Origin: Opitutaceae bacterium
Lineage (GTDB): Bacteria; Verrucomicrobiota; Verrucomicrobiia; Opitutales; Opitutaceae
Direction: 5' to 3'
DNA: 64,000 nucleotides
NCBI GenBank assembly: GCA_016795545.1
Contig: JAEUGX010000092.1
Span: 62,001-126,000, forward strand
This document shows, piece by piece, positions 16,599-25,304 of this stretch. The translations under genes were made by a program, and so were the position numbers. The notes beneath the pieces were generated by a model that made no database searches, was not told the origin of the DNA, and saw nothing but the letters and a program-made list of their open reading frames with translations. The first letter of the stretch is position 1. The number at the start of each line of letters is the position of its first letter.

Positions 16599-17882
16599 TC
16601 AGCGCTCCAGGATCCAGGGCACCACGGGGCTGCCCGGGGTTGGGACGACCACCTGGAGTCCGGCGCTGAGGCCCGAGGGCAGGGGGACGGGGAGGGTCAG
16701 CACGGGCACGCCCCCCAGGCTCGCGGGGGTGGTCAGGGCCAGGATCGCGAGGCGGGCCTCCAGCGTGCCCTCGGCCTTGCGCAGCGCCGGGAAGGGGGCG
16801 CAGGGCAGGACGAGGAAATCGTAGGCGCGGAAGAACTCCTGCCAGGAGCGGCGCACGGTGGCGCAGGTCGCGGCCGCCGCGGCCAGCTCCGCCGGCGGGT
16901 AGCGACCGCCGTCCGAGAAACGCTGCCAGATGGAAGGCTCGTAGTGCGGGCGGTACGGCGCCAGCCAGTCGCGGTGGATCCGGTGGGCCTCGCTGAGGGC
17001 GGTGACCGAGTAGGCGCCGACCGAGCCCTGCCAGGAGGCCAGCAGGCCGGCGGCCGTGGCCCGGTCGGCGGCGGGCGCCAGCGCCGCCGCGGCCCGGCGG
17101 CAGGCGGCGGCGGTCTCCGGGTCGAAGGCGATGCCGAACGCCTCCGGAGGCAGATGGCAGCCGCGGGGCGTCGAGGAGGCGCGGGCGTCCGCCGGCACCA
17201 GGGCGCGCCACGTGGCGAGCAGGTCCGCCGCGTGGGCGGTGAACCAGCCGGCCGTGTCGAGCGAGGGCGAGAGCGGCATGGCATCGCGGATGAGGGCGTC
17301 GCCCGGAGTCAGCCGGAACCCGTACACGCCGCAGAAGGCGGCCGGCACGCGGATCGACCCGCCGGTGTCCGATCCCACCGCCAGCGGGGCCACGCCGGCC
17401 GCGACGAGGGCCGCGGAGCCGCTGCTGGAGCCGCCGGAAAGCCGGTCGGGGAAGCGCGGATGCGGGCAGTCGCCGTAGTGGGCGTTGTCGCCGAACAGGC
17501 CGGCGGCGAATTCGACCAGGTGCGTCTTGCCGGCGCAGGCGGCGCCGGCGGCCGAGAGCCGGCGGGCGATGGCGCTGTCGGCGTCCGGCAGCCCGCGGAC
17601 CTCCGCCAGGAAGGTCGATCCCGCCCGGGTCGGGATGCCCCGCAGGTCGAAAAGGTCCTTGAGCAGGTAGGGCACGCCCGCCAGCGGCCGGCCCGGGTCC
17701 GCCGCGCCCAGGGCCAGCGCCAGGTCTTGTTCGGGCCGGATCCAGGCCAGCGCCGCCGTGCGCAGCGCGTCCGGCAGCCGCGCGATGTGTGCGTGCACCG
17801 CGCGGGCGGCGGCCGCGGGCGGCAGGGAGCGCCAGGCGGCGAACGGCAAAGTGGCTGGCGTTTTGGGCGGGTTTGTGTCCAT
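16599..17882 (-). CDS. amidase (amidase-signature family)
   Basis: A 427-aa amide hydrolase. The Ser-cisSer-Lys machinery is complete: catalytic Lys in YLLKDLFDLRG, the Gly/Ser-rich loop LSGGSSSGSAALVAAG, and the nucleophile region GSDTGGSIRVPAAFCGVYGFR (given in pieces: GSDTGGSIR then VPAAFCGVYGF). ATG 17882 has a GATGGGG ribosome-binding-like stretch; ATG 17897 is an alternative. It is divergent from the ABC ATPase gene with the two start codons only about 13 bp apart. The substrate is unknown; the neighbouring importer suggests an imported amide. Confidence 0.92.
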   Translation of the reverse strand: MDTNPPKTPATLPFAAWRSLPPAAAARAVHAHIARLPDALRTAALAWIRPEQDLALALGAADPGRPLAGVPYLLKDLFDLRGIPTRAGSTFLAEVRGLPDADSAIARRLSAAGAACAGKTHLVEFAAGLFGDNAHYGDCPHPRFPDRLSGGSSSGSAALVAAGVAPLAVGSDTGGSIRVPAAFCGVYGFRLTPGDALIRDAMPLSPSLDTAGWFTAHAADLLATWRALVPADARASSTPRGCHLPPEAFGIAFDPETAAACRRAAAALAPAADRATAAGLLASWQGSVGAYSVTALSEAHRIHRDWLAPYRPHYEPSIWQRFSDGGRYPPAELAAAAATCATVRRSWQEFFRAYDFLVLPCAPFPALRKAEGTLEARLAILALTTPASLGGVPVLTLPVPLPSGLSAGLQVVVPTPGSPVVPWILER

Positions 17883-17895
17883 TCGTGCCCCATCC

Positions 17896-18672
17896 ATGGA
17901 GGGACCCGAGCCGATCGTCAAATTCACCGCGCTGCGCAAGCGGTATGGGAGCGGACCCGTGGTGCTCGACAATCTGACCCTGGCGGCGGCCGAGGGCGAC
18001 TTCATCAGCCTGATCGGCCCCAGCGGCTGCGGCAAATCCACGATCCTCAAGCTGGTCTCCGGCCTCAATCCGGTTTCGGAAGGGCAGCTGGCCGTGCTCG
18101 GCACCACGCCGCGGCAGGCGCGGGACCGGCAGGCCTTCATCTTCCAGGATGCCACGCTGCTGCCCTGGCTGACGGCGCGAAGGAACGTGGAGCTGCCGCT
18201 GCGGCTCCGCGGCAGTCCGGCGGCCGAGCGGCGGGCGAAGGCGCGGGAGATGCTCGCGCTGGTCGGGCTCGACCATGCGCAGGACTATTTCCCGCGGCAG
18301 CTCTCGGGCGGCATGCGGATGCGGGTGTCGATCGCCCGGGCCCTGACGCTTTCGCCCCGGCTGCTGCTGCTCGACGAGCCGTTCGGGGCGCTGGACGAGA
18401 TGACGCGGAACCGGCTGAACGAGGAGCTGCTGGCGCTCCGCGAGCGGTGGCGCTTCACGGCCCTGTTCGTGACCCATTCGGTGAGCGAGGCGGTTTTCCT
18501 TTCCAACCGCATCATGGTCATGGCCGCCCATCCCGGACGCCTGCACGGCGAGGTGCGGGTCGACTTCCCGTATCCGCGCGCCGGCGAGCTGCGCGGCCGC
18601 CCCGAGTTCCAGGCCAAGGTCAACGAGGTGTCGCGGCTGCTGCACGAGGTGGAGGAGACCGTGAGCCCATGA
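17896..18672 (+). CDS. ABC transporter ATP-binding protein (nitrate/taurine/THI5 class)
   Basis: A 258-aa ATPase with Walker A GPSGCGKST, Q-loop FIFQDATLLPWLT, signature LSGGMRMRVSIARAL, Walker B LLLLDEPFGALD and switch VTHSVSEAV. The PWLT after the Q-loop and the short C-terminus are typical of SsuB/TauB/ThiZ-type ATPases. It overlaps its permease by ATGA at 18669. ATG 17896 is chosen; GTG 17875 would overlap the amidase start. Confidence 0.92.
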   Translation: MEGPEPIVKFTALRKRYGSGPVVLDNLTLAAAEGDFISLIGPSGCGKSTILKLVSGLNPVSEGQLAVLGTTPRQARDRQAFIFQDATLLPWLTARRNVELPLRLRGSPAAERRAKAREMLALVGLDHAQDYFPRQLSGGMRMRVSIARALTLSPRLLLLDEPFGALDEMTRNRLNEELLALRERWRFTALFVTHSVSEAVFLSNRIMVMAAHPGRLHGEVRVDFPYPRAGELRGRPEFQAKVNEVSRLLHEVEETVSP

Positions 18673-19478
18673 AGGCGCCGATCATGAAGAAACCGTCTTC
18701 GCTCCAGCTCTGGCTGCTGCCGGTGGTGAGCGGCCTGGCGTTTGTCGGGCTCTGGTACGGCGTGCGCCGCTGGTCGGGCCTGCAGAGCTGGATCCTGCCT
18801 ACGCCGGCCGAGATCATCGCGGCCGCCTGGACCGAGCGGGCGCGGCTGCTCGCGGCGGCCGGCAACACGGCGGTCGGCGCGCTCGCCGGCTTCCTGCTCG
18901 CCGGCGTGCTCGGCTTCGGCACCTCGATGCTGCTCGGCGTGTCGCGCGCGCTGCGGGCCAGCCTGTACCCGTGGCTGCTGGTGCTGCAGATGACGCCCGT
19001 GATCGTGCTCACGCCGATCATCGTGCTGTGGGCCGGACCAGGGCTGCCGGGCATCGTGACCGTGACTTGGCTGATCAGCTATTTCCCGATTGTCGCCAAC
19101 ATGACGCAGGGGCTGCTCTCGACGGACATGAACCACGTCGCGCTCTTCCGCATGGCCAACGCCACCCCGCTGCAGGAGATGCTGCTCCTGCGGGTGCCGT
19201 CCGCGATGCCGTACTACCTGGCCGGCCTGCGGATCGCCGCCACGCTGGCCCCGATCGGCGCGATCTTCGGCGAATACATGGTCGGCAATTCGTCCGGCGG
19301 CACCGGCGGGCTCGGCTTCCTGGTGTACAGCTACAACACCCAGATCAAGATCCCCGCCCTGTTCGCGACGGCGCTGACCAGCTGCCTGCTGGGTTTCGTC
19401 TTCGTGGCGGCCGTCTCGTTCCTCAACTGGGCCGTGCTGCACCAGTGGCACGATTCCTTCGAGCGCGCGGACCACTAG
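18669..19478 (+). CDS. ABC transporter permease (nitrate/taurine/THI5 class)
   Basis: A 269-aa inner-membrane permease with six helices. ILPTPAEII near residue 38 and the EAA-like loop with RVPSAMPYYLAGLRIAA (about residues 175-190) are standard for SsuC/ThiX-like permeases. It lies between its ATPase and, 180 bp later, its binding lipoprotein. That gap holds an imperfect TTCCAC/GTGGAA stem at about 19600-19630 and no obvious riboswitch. Confidence 0.92.
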   Translation: MKAPIMKKPSSLQLWLLPVVSGLAFVGLWYGVRRWSGLQSWILPTPAEIIAAAWTERARLLAAAGNTAVGALAGFLLAGVLGFGTSMLLGVSRALRASLYPWLLVLQMTPVIVLTPIIVLWAGPGLPGIVTVTWLISYFPIVANMTQGLLSTDMNHVALFRMANATPLQEMLLLRVPSAMPYYLAGLRIAATLAPIGAIFGEYMVGNSSGGTGGLGFLVYSYNTQIKIPALFATALTSCLLGFVFVAAVSFLNWAVLHQWHDSFERADH

Positions 19479-19659
19479 TTCAGGCGGTTGCAGCGATGAT
19501 CAAGTCGTCCGGCTGACTCAACGCATCCTTCGCCTGATGATCCCGTATCGGTGTTCCGCCGGGCGGGCCGCCGGAGCTGCTTGACCTATTCGGCTTATTC
19601 CACGGAGCAGGCTTCCCTTTGCGTGTGGAACTGATCAAGAGTGCCGTTGTTCTCCGCGC

Positions 19660-20652
19660 ATGAACTCCTCGTTGTCTCGTCTCTTCTGCCTGCTCCTGGG
19701 ATTGGTGCTCGCCGCCGGTTGTGGCCGGCAGCCGGCGTCGTCACCGGCGGGCTCCCCGGGCCTGGTGAAGGTCCGTTTTCAGACCGACTGGTTTCCGCAA
19801 CCCGAGCATGGCGGCTATTACCAGGCGCTGGCCAAGGGCTACTATGCCGAGGAGGGCCTGGAGGTGGAGATCCTGCCGGGCGGGCCGAATGCGCAGGTGA
19901 TGAGCTCGGTTGCGGTCGGCCGGGCCGACCTGGGCATGACCAACGGCGACGACGTGATCGTGGCGGTGGCGCGCGGGCTGCCGATCAAGATGGTGGCGGC
20001 CGAGATGCAGCGGGACCCGCAGGGCATCCTGTTTCACGAGGAGCATCCGCTGCGCAGCCTGCGGGATCTGGAAGGCAAGACGCTGATGGCCGGGGCCGGA
20101 TCGACCTGGCTGGAGGTGCTCAGCAAGAAGCTCGGGATCAAGTTCAACCTGATGCCGCTGGTGGGCGACCTGGCGCGCTTCATGAACGACCCCACCTTCG
20201 TGCAGCAGTGTTTCGTGACCAACGAGCCCTACTTCGCCCGGCAGCGCGGCGCGCAGGTCGGGGCGCTGCTGATCGCCAGCGACGAGTATGAGCCTTACCG
20301 CGTGATCTTCACGGGCCGCGATTACCTGGCGAAACATCCGGAAGTCGTGAGGAAATTCGTGCGGGCCAGCGTCCGCGGCTGGATCGACTACCTCGGCGGC
20401 GACCCGGCCGCGGCGAACCGGCTGCTCGCCGCCAAGCGGAGCGACCTGCCGGCCGAGTTCATGACTTACAGCATCAAGGCGATGAACGATTACCGGCTGG
20501 TGGCCGGCGACCCCGCCAAGGGCGAACGGGTCGGACTGCTGACCGCGGCCCGGATCCAAAAGCAGATCGACCTCCTGCGGGAGATCGGCGTGCTCGACCG
20601 GCACGTCGGGGTTGCGGATGTCGCCGCGCTGGAATTTGTCCCGGCGCCCTGA
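19660..20652 (+). CDS. ABC transporter substrate-binding lipoprotein, NMT1/THI5-like
   Basis: A 330-aa binding protein with a lipobox LAAGC near residue 21, so it is anchored to a membrane. The core matches NMT1/THI5-like domains: VRFQTDWFPQPEHGGYYQAL, AKGYYAEEGLEVEI, SSVAVGRADLGMTNGDDV and GKTLMAGAGSTWLEV. Relatives bind pyrimidine precursors of thiamine, sulfonates or nitriles; the ligand here is not determined. I found no TPP riboswitch upstream. It belongs to the importer encoded at 17896-19478. Confidence 0.9.
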   Translation: MNSSLSRLFCLLLGLVLAAGCGRQPASSPAGSPGLVKVRFQTDWFPQPEHGGYYQALAKGYYAEEGLEVEILPGGPNAQVMSSVAVGRADLGMTNGDDVIVAVARGLPIKMVAAEMQRDPQGILFHEEHPLRSLRDLEGKTLMAGAGSTWLEVLSKKLGIKFNLMPLVGDLARFMNDPTFVQQCFVTNEPYFARQRGAQVGALLIASDEYEPYRVIFTGRDYLAKHPEVVRKFVRASVRGWIDYLGGDPAAANRLLAAKRSDLPAEFMTYSIKAMNDYRLVAGDPAKGERVGLLTAARIQKQIDLLREIGVLDRHVGVADVAALEFVPAP

Positions 20653-20673
20653 AATCTCTCTCTCAACAAACCC

Positions 20674-21135
20674 ATGAGCATCGAAGCCAAGCTGGCCGAA
20701 CTCGGCCTCAAACTACCGAATCCTCCGGCGGTGGCCGGCAGTTACGTGCCCTTTGTCCGGGCCGGCAACCTGCTGTACCTCGCCGGCACGATCAGCTCGT
20801 TCAACGGCGAAATGACCCACGTGGGCCAGGTCGGGAAGGAGCAAACCGTGCAGACCGGCTACGAATCGGCCCGGATCTGCGCGCTGAACACCCTGGCGAA
20901 TATCAAGGCAGCGACGGGCAGTCTCGACAGCGTGAAACAGTTCGTGCTGGTCACGGGCTTCGTCAACGCGGTGAGCGGGTTCACCGACAGCCCGGCTGTG
21001 ATCAACGGCGCGTCGGAGCTGTTCGGCGGGCTTTACGGCGACGCCGGCAAGCACGCCCGGGCCGCGGTCGCGGCCGCGGGGCTGCCCAAGGGATCGACGG
21101 TGGAGATCCAGGTCATCGTCGAGCTGAAGCCCTGA
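20674..21135 (+). CDS. RidA/YjgF/Rid-family protein
   Basis: A 153-aa Rid family member, longer than the 128-aa RidA core because of an N-terminal extension. FVRAGNLLYLAGTIS, the GYESARICALNTLANIKAATG helix and the C-terminal AAVAAAGLPKGSTVEIQVIVEL are seen. The conserved Arg of the RidA active site falls at the KHARAAV segment, so enamine/imine deaminase activity is plausible. It begins 21 bp after the binding lipoprotein gene, so it is probably the last gene of the importer operon. Confidence 0.88.
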   Translation: MSIEAKLAELGLKLPNPPAVAGSYVPFVRAGNLLYLAGTISSFNGEMTHVGQVGKEQTVQTGYESARICALNTLANIKAATGSLDSVKQFVLVTGFVNAVSGFTDSPAVINGASELFGGLYGDAGKHARAAVAAAGLPKGSTVEIQVIVELKP

Positions 21136-21149
21136 TCCCCGCGGGCGGA

Positions 21150-22448
21150 TCAGAGCTTCTTGACTAGCACCTTCGAGTTCCGGCCGCTGTCCTCGTAGGC
21201 CTTGAGCCGGGACTCGGGCAGGACGTCCTTCTCCGCCTCCTCGAAGCCGCAGACGGAAGTGAAGAAGGAGAAGGCCTGGGTGGAAAGCGCGATGACCGTG
21301 CCGGCGCCGCGCTCCTTGGCCATCATGCTCGCGTACTCCACCATCTTCTTGCCGATGCCGCGGTGGTGGTAGAACGGCATGACGTAGAGCGAGCCGATCT
21401 CGGCGAACTTCGGCTTGTCGGGGTAAAGCTGCATGGAGACGCAGGCGATGATGTTCTCGTCGATCTCGAAGACGTAGAACTGCTCGATGTTCTTCTCGAT
21501 GGCCTGCTGGGTGCGGTACAGGAGCTCCTCGCGCTTCACGGCCTGGCGGGTCAGGTTGTAGATGGCGCGCACGTCGCGCCGGGTGGCCTGCCGGATCTGC
21601 TGGTATTCGTTGCCGTGGATCAGGGTCCCGACGCCCTCGTTGGAGAAGATCTCGTTGAGCAGCCCGTCCAGCAGCCGGCCGTCGAGCAGGTGGATGCGCG
21701 GCGTGCCGCTTTCCACCGCCCGCACCGCGTGGGCGGCCTTGCTGCGCATGGGCTCGTTGATCGACTCCGGCTTGTGCTCGAGGATGCCGCGCAGGGCCTC
21801 GGCCGAGATCTCGTGCTTCAGCTTGCCGCCGATCTCCAGACCCTCGTGCGGGGTGAGGTAGATGATCTTGGTCGCGTGCAGCGCCTCGGCCAGCTCGGCG
21901 GCAAGCAGGTCGGAATTGATGCGCAGCGGCCGGCCGTCGCGGTCGAAGCCGATCGGGTTCAGGACGGGCACGACCTGCGAGGAGATGAGCTGGCTGAGGA
22001 ACTCCTTGTCGATCCGGTCGACGCGGCCGGTGAACTGGTGGTCGACGCCGCGGATGATGCCGATCGGCACGGCCCGCACGGCGTTCGTCAGCGCGGCCTT
22101 CAGCCCGTTCTGGGTCAGGCCCTCGATCACGAGGTGGGTGACCCGCGAGGAGGCGCGGATGGCGAGGTCGAGGGTGGCGGCGTCGGTCACGCCCGTGCCC
22201 TGCGTGTCGGTGATCGGGATCTGGCGCGCCTTCGCCAGCTCCTCGATCTGGCGGCCGATGCCGTGGACGATGACGATCTTGATCCCCAGGCTGCGGAGCA
22301 CGGCGGCGTCGAGGAGGATGTTGGAGAAGTTCTCGTCGGCGACGATGCTCCCGTCCAGCGCGATAATGAAGATCTGGTCCTGAAAGCGGGGCACGTACTT
22401 CAGGATCCCGCGCAGGTCGGTCGGTTTGATGGTGGCGCCCTGGCTCAT
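21150..22448 (-). CDS. argA: N-acetylglutamate synthase, kinase-like plus GNAT
   Basis: A 432-aa two-domain ArgA-type enzyme that acetylates glutamate to open arginine synthesis. The N-terminal amino acid kinase fold spans about residues 20-285 (VIVHGIGRQIEEL, GRVDRID, VVPVLNPIGFD) and the GNAT acetyltransferase spans 290-432, with the acetyl-CoA loop YHHRGIGKKMVEYA. It is the only arginine gene in the window. Its 3-prime end meets the RidA gene 14 bp away. Confidence 0.9.
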   Translation of the reverse strand: MSQGATIKPTDLRGILKYVPRFQDQIFIIALDGSIVADENFSNILLDAAVLRSLGIKIVIVHGIGRQIEELAKARQIPITDTQGTGVTDAATLDLAIRASSRVTHLVIEGLTQNGLKAALTNAVRAVPIGIIRGVDHQFTGRVDRIDKEFLSQLISSQVVPVLNPIGFDRDGRPLRINSDLLAAELAEALHATKIIYLTPHEGLEIGGKLKHEISAEALRGILEHKPESINEPMRSKAAHAVRAVESGTPRIHLLDGRLLDGLLNEIFSNEGVGTLIHGNEYQQIRQATRRDVRAIYNLTRQAVKREELLYRTQQAIEKNIEQFYVFEIDENIIACVSMQLYPDKPKFAEIGSLYVMPFYHHRGIGKKMVEYASMMAKERGAGTVIALSTQAFSFFTSVCGFEEAEKDVLPESRLKAYEDSGRNSKVLVKKL

Positions 22449-22526
22449 CTTCGGTGGAGCGTGTTCATCGGATATCGCGCCGCGCTCGTCAATGGGGGAG
22501 TGCGGCGCCGCGCCGCGGCGCCGGGT

Positions 22527-23153
22527 TCAACGCACCTCGAACGTCCAGACAGCCGCGGGGCCATTGGCGACGATACGCATCTGGTAGCGGCCCGGCGGCA
22601 GGCCGGAGGTCGCAAAATGCAGCCAGTAGGTGGAATCGTTCCAGCGGCTCTTCAGCTCGCGTCCGGGCAGGGGCTCGATCGCGGGCACCAGGACGAACTC
22701 GTGGTCGCGGCGGTAGAGGGTGAGCTCGCCCAGCTGGGCCTTCAGGTCGGCCAGGCTGGCGGTGAAGTAGGCGCTGTAGCCGGCGTCCCGGCTGACCGCG
22801 GCCGGGGCGACGACCCGGTCGATGCTGGCGAGCAGGCGCGGCGGTTCGGCGAAGTTGGGCGCGAAGTCGGCGCCGAGTCCGGGACTGGCGCGGGTGACCG
22901 CCGCCGGCGGCGAGGCGTCCGCCGGCTTCTCCGCCGGCACCCGGGTGTCGACGGGCACCTTCTGCCAGCCGGCGGCGAGCAGGCGGGCGGTGGTGGCGCG
23001 ATCCTGGGCGTCCTGGTAGGGGCGGTAGGCGCGGCCGGGCTTGCGGAAGTAGAGGTTGACCAGCGTGTAGCCGGCGACGAACAGCACGATCGCGACCACG
23101 ATCCATTTCATGGGCCAGGGTTTGGGCGCGGGACGGCGGGCGGGCGCGGACAT
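22527..23153 (-). CDS. membrane-anchored protein of unknown function
   Basis: A 208-aa protein with one N-terminal membrane helix (about residues 16-33, WIVVAIVLFVAGYTLVNLYF) after a Pro-Ala-Arg-rich cytoplasmic stub, then a low-complexity linker and a soluble domain of about 110 residues outside the membrane. No family is recognised; the C-terminal third (STYWLHFATSGLPPGRYQM) looks like a beta-sandwich. ATG 23153 gives the membrane anchor. It is divergent from proS with 82 bp between starts. Confidence 0.65.
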   Translation of the reverse strand: MSAPARRPAPKPWPMKWIVVAIVLFVAGYTLVNLYFRKPGRAYRPYQDAQDRATTARLLAAGWQKVPVDTRVPAEKPADASPPAAVTRASPGLGADFAPNFAEPPRLLASIDRVVAPAAVSRDAGYSAYFTASLADLKAQLGELTLYRRDHEFVLVPAIEPLPGRELKSRWNDSTYWLHFATSGLPPGRYQMRIVANGPAAVWTFEVR

Positions 23154-23235
23154 CGGGGTGTTATCGCGGGCGAAAGCCGGCGGGAGCAAATACATTTGCG
23201 CCGTTTCGGGGGAGTTGTTCTCCTGCCGGGCTCCC

Positions 23236-25002
23236 ATGAAATCTTGGTCGCAAACGTTCATCCCGACGCTGAAGGAAAGCCCGTCCGACGCGGAGATCGC
23301 GTCGCACAAGCTGCTGTTGCGGGCCGGCCTGGTCCGCAAGCTGGGCGGCGGCCTCTACACCTACCTGCCGGCGGGCCTGCGGGTGGTCCAGAAGATCAGC
23401 CAGATCTGCCGGGAGGAGATGGACCGCGAGGGCGCCATCGAGCTGGCGATGCCTTTCGTGCACCCGGTCGACCACTGGCGGGAGGGCCCGCGCTGGGCGG
23501 CCGCGCGCGAGATCATGTACCGCGTCGACCACGCCGGCGACGGCCGGCGTCCGCCGAAGGAGCCGGAGTTCGTGCTCGGGCCGACGCATGAGGAGATCAT
23601 CACGCCGCTGGTCAAGACGGAGATCACCAGCTACCGCGACCTGCCGAAGAACTTCTACCAGATCGGCACCAAGTTCCGGAACGAGATCCGGCCGCGCTAC
23701 GGGCTGATGCGCGCGCGGGAGTTCATCATGAAGGACGCCTACAGCTTCGACGCCACCGACGAGGCGGCCGTGGCGAGCTACAACCGGATGAAGCGGGCCT
23801 ACGGGGCTTTCTTCTCCCGGTGCGGGCTGAAGACGATCGCGGTCGAGGCCGACACCGGCGTGATGGGCGGCAGTTTCTCGCACGAGTTCATGGTGCCGGC
23901 GCCGGTCGGCGACGACGACATCGTGTATTGCGAGGAGAGCGGCTACTCCGCCAACCGCGAGAAGGCGACCAGCGGCCTCGTGCCGCCGGATTTGCCGGAC
24001 GCCGCGCCCGACGGCGCGCTGGAGGAGTTTGCCACGCCCGGGGTCGTCACCATCGCCGCGCTCGCGGCGGCGCCCTACCACGTGGCGCCCGACCGGCAGT
24101 TCAAGACCCTGGTCTACGTCGGGGACGGCAAGCCGTTCCTGGTCGTGCTCCGGGGCTGCGACGACCTCGAGGAGGCGAAGCTGGGCGCGCTTGGCTTCCA
24201 GCTCTGGCGTCCGGCCACGCCGGAGGAGATCGAGCCGATCATGGGCGCCAAGCCCGGCAGCCTCGGCACGGTGCGCGGCACCCTCCGCAATCCCGGGGCG
24301 CTGGCGGGCATCTTCGCCGACCATGCCATCCGCCTGGTCGGCAACGGAACCACCGGCGCCAACCGCGACGGCTTCCACCTGCGCCACGTCAACGTCACCC
24401 GCGACCTGGCGATCACGCGCTGGGGCGACTTCCGGACCGTGCGCGCCGGCGAGCCCGACCCGCAATCGGGCCGTCCGCTCAAGATCGCGCGGGCCATCGA
24501 GGTCGGGCACGTCTTCAAGCTCGGCACAAAATATTCGGAAAAGTTCGGCGCGATCTACACGGACGACCAGAAGCAGACGCACCCTCTGGTCATGGGCTGC
24601 TACGGCATCGGCATCAGCCGCACGCTCCAGGCCATCATCGAGCAGAGCAACGACGCCGACGGCATCATCTGGCCGTGGGCGGTGGCGCCCTGGCAGGTGC
24701 TGGTCGTAAACCTCGATCCGCAGGATCCGGCGGCCAGCGAGCTTTGCCGCCGGCTCGGCGAGGCGGCCGAGGCCGCGGGAGCGGACGTGCTGCTCGACGA
24801 CCGCAGCGAACGTCCGGGCGTGAAGTTCAAGGACGCCGACCTGATCGGCCTCCCCCTGCGTCTGACCGTGGGCGGCAAGGGCCTGAAAGAAGGCATTTTC
24901 GAGCTGAAATGGCGCACGGGCAAGGAGGTCCGCAAGGTGCCGGTCGCCGAGGCCGCCACCGTGGTGGCGGCGGCCGTGCGCGAGGCGGCGGGCCGCGCAT
25001 GA
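23236..25002 (+). CDS. proS: prolyl-tRNA synthetase
   Basis: A 588-aa class II aminoacyl-tRNA synthetase of the bacterial type. Motif 1 region ends in the LAMPFVHPVDHWREG stretch, motif 2 is TKFRNEIRPRYGLMRAREF, and motif 3 is GCYGIGISRTL; the editing INS domain lies between (about residues 230-390, with an FKTLVYV segment). Start ATG 23236 gives the classic MKSWSQTFIPTLKE opening. It overlaps clpS by an ATGA, so proS, clpS and the DUF2017 gene form one operon. Confidence 0.96.
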   Translation: MKSWSQTFIPTLKESPSDAEIASHKLLLRAGLVRKLGGGLYTYLPAGLRVVQKISQICREEMDREGAIELAMPFVHPVDHWREGPRWAAAREIMYRVDHAGDGRRPPKEPEFVLGPTHEEIITPLVKTEITSYRDLPKNFYQIGTKFRNEIRPRYGLMRAREFIMKDAYSFDATDEAAVASYNRMKRAYGAFFSRCGLKTIAVEADTGVMGGSFSHEFMVPAPVGDDDIVYCEESGYSANREKATSGLVPPDLPDAAPDGALEEFATPGVVTIAALAAAPYHVAPDRQFKTLVYVGDGKPFLVVLRGCDDLEEAKLGALGFQLWRPATPEEIEPIMGAKPGSLGTVRGTLRNPGALAGIFADHAIRLVGNGTTGANRDGFHLRHVNVTRDLAITRWGDFRTVRAGEPDPQSGRPLKIARAIEVGHVFKLGTKYSEKFGAIYTDDQKQTHPLVMGCYGIGISRTLQAIIEQSNDADGIIWPWAVAPWQVLVVNLDPQDPAASELCRRLGEAAEAAGADVLLDDRSERPGVKFKDADLIGLPLRLTVGGKGLKEGIFELKWRTGKEVRKVPVAEAATVVAAAVREAAGRA

Positions 25003-25304
25003 CCGCGGCCGACACCCGGGCCCGCCCGGACCAAACGCCGGCGGCCGACACCCGGACGCAGCCCGGCGACCGCTGGCGGGTGGTCGTCCTGAACGACCCG
25101 GTGAACCTGATGTCGTACGTGGTGATGGTGTTCAAGAAAGTGCTCGGGTTTGACGAACTGAAGGCGCGCCGGCACATGCTGGAGGTGCACGAGCAGGGGC
25201 GGTCGATCGTCTGGTCGGGGGTGCGCGAGCAGGCGGAGGCGTATGCCTTTACCTTGCAACAATGGCATCTCACTGCCGTGATCGAGTCGGATGAAGCGCG
25301 TTGA
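24999..25304 (+). CDS. clpS: ClpS adaptor protein
   Basis: A 101-aa ClpAP adaptor that recognises N-degron substrates. The core is VVVLNDPVNLMSYVVMVFKK (N-degron pocket with Asn-Asp), AKRHMLEVHEQGRSIVWSG-type helix and REQAEAYAFTL. The first 25 residues are a Thr/Ala/Asp-rich disordered arm. Its 3-prime end overlaps the DUF2017 start by 14 bp. This clpS-DUF2017 pairing is familiar from actinobacteria. Confidence 0.9.
   Translation: MTAADTRARPDQTPAADTRTQPGDRWRVVVLNDPVNLMSYVVMVFKKVLGFDELKARRHMLEVHEQGRSIVWSGVREQAEAYAFTLQQWHLTAVIESDEAR

Noticed and set aside
13382..16669. A 1095-codon open frame on the plus strand
   Set aside because: It is Arg/Gly/Pro-rich with no domain, and it crosses the second metal permease, the adenosine deaminase and the amidohydrolase, which all have clear motifs. 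Long shadow frames are expected at this GC content.
16944..19478. An 844-codon frame on the plus strand
   Set aside because: Its last 269 codons are the real permease; the upstream part is antisense to the amidase and out of frame with the ATPase.
19479..19659. Possible TPP riboswitch before the NMT1/THI5-type lipoprotein
   Set aside because: I looked for the conserved CTGAGA and ACCTGATCTGGATAATGCCAG-like segments and neither is present; only an imperfect stem is seen.
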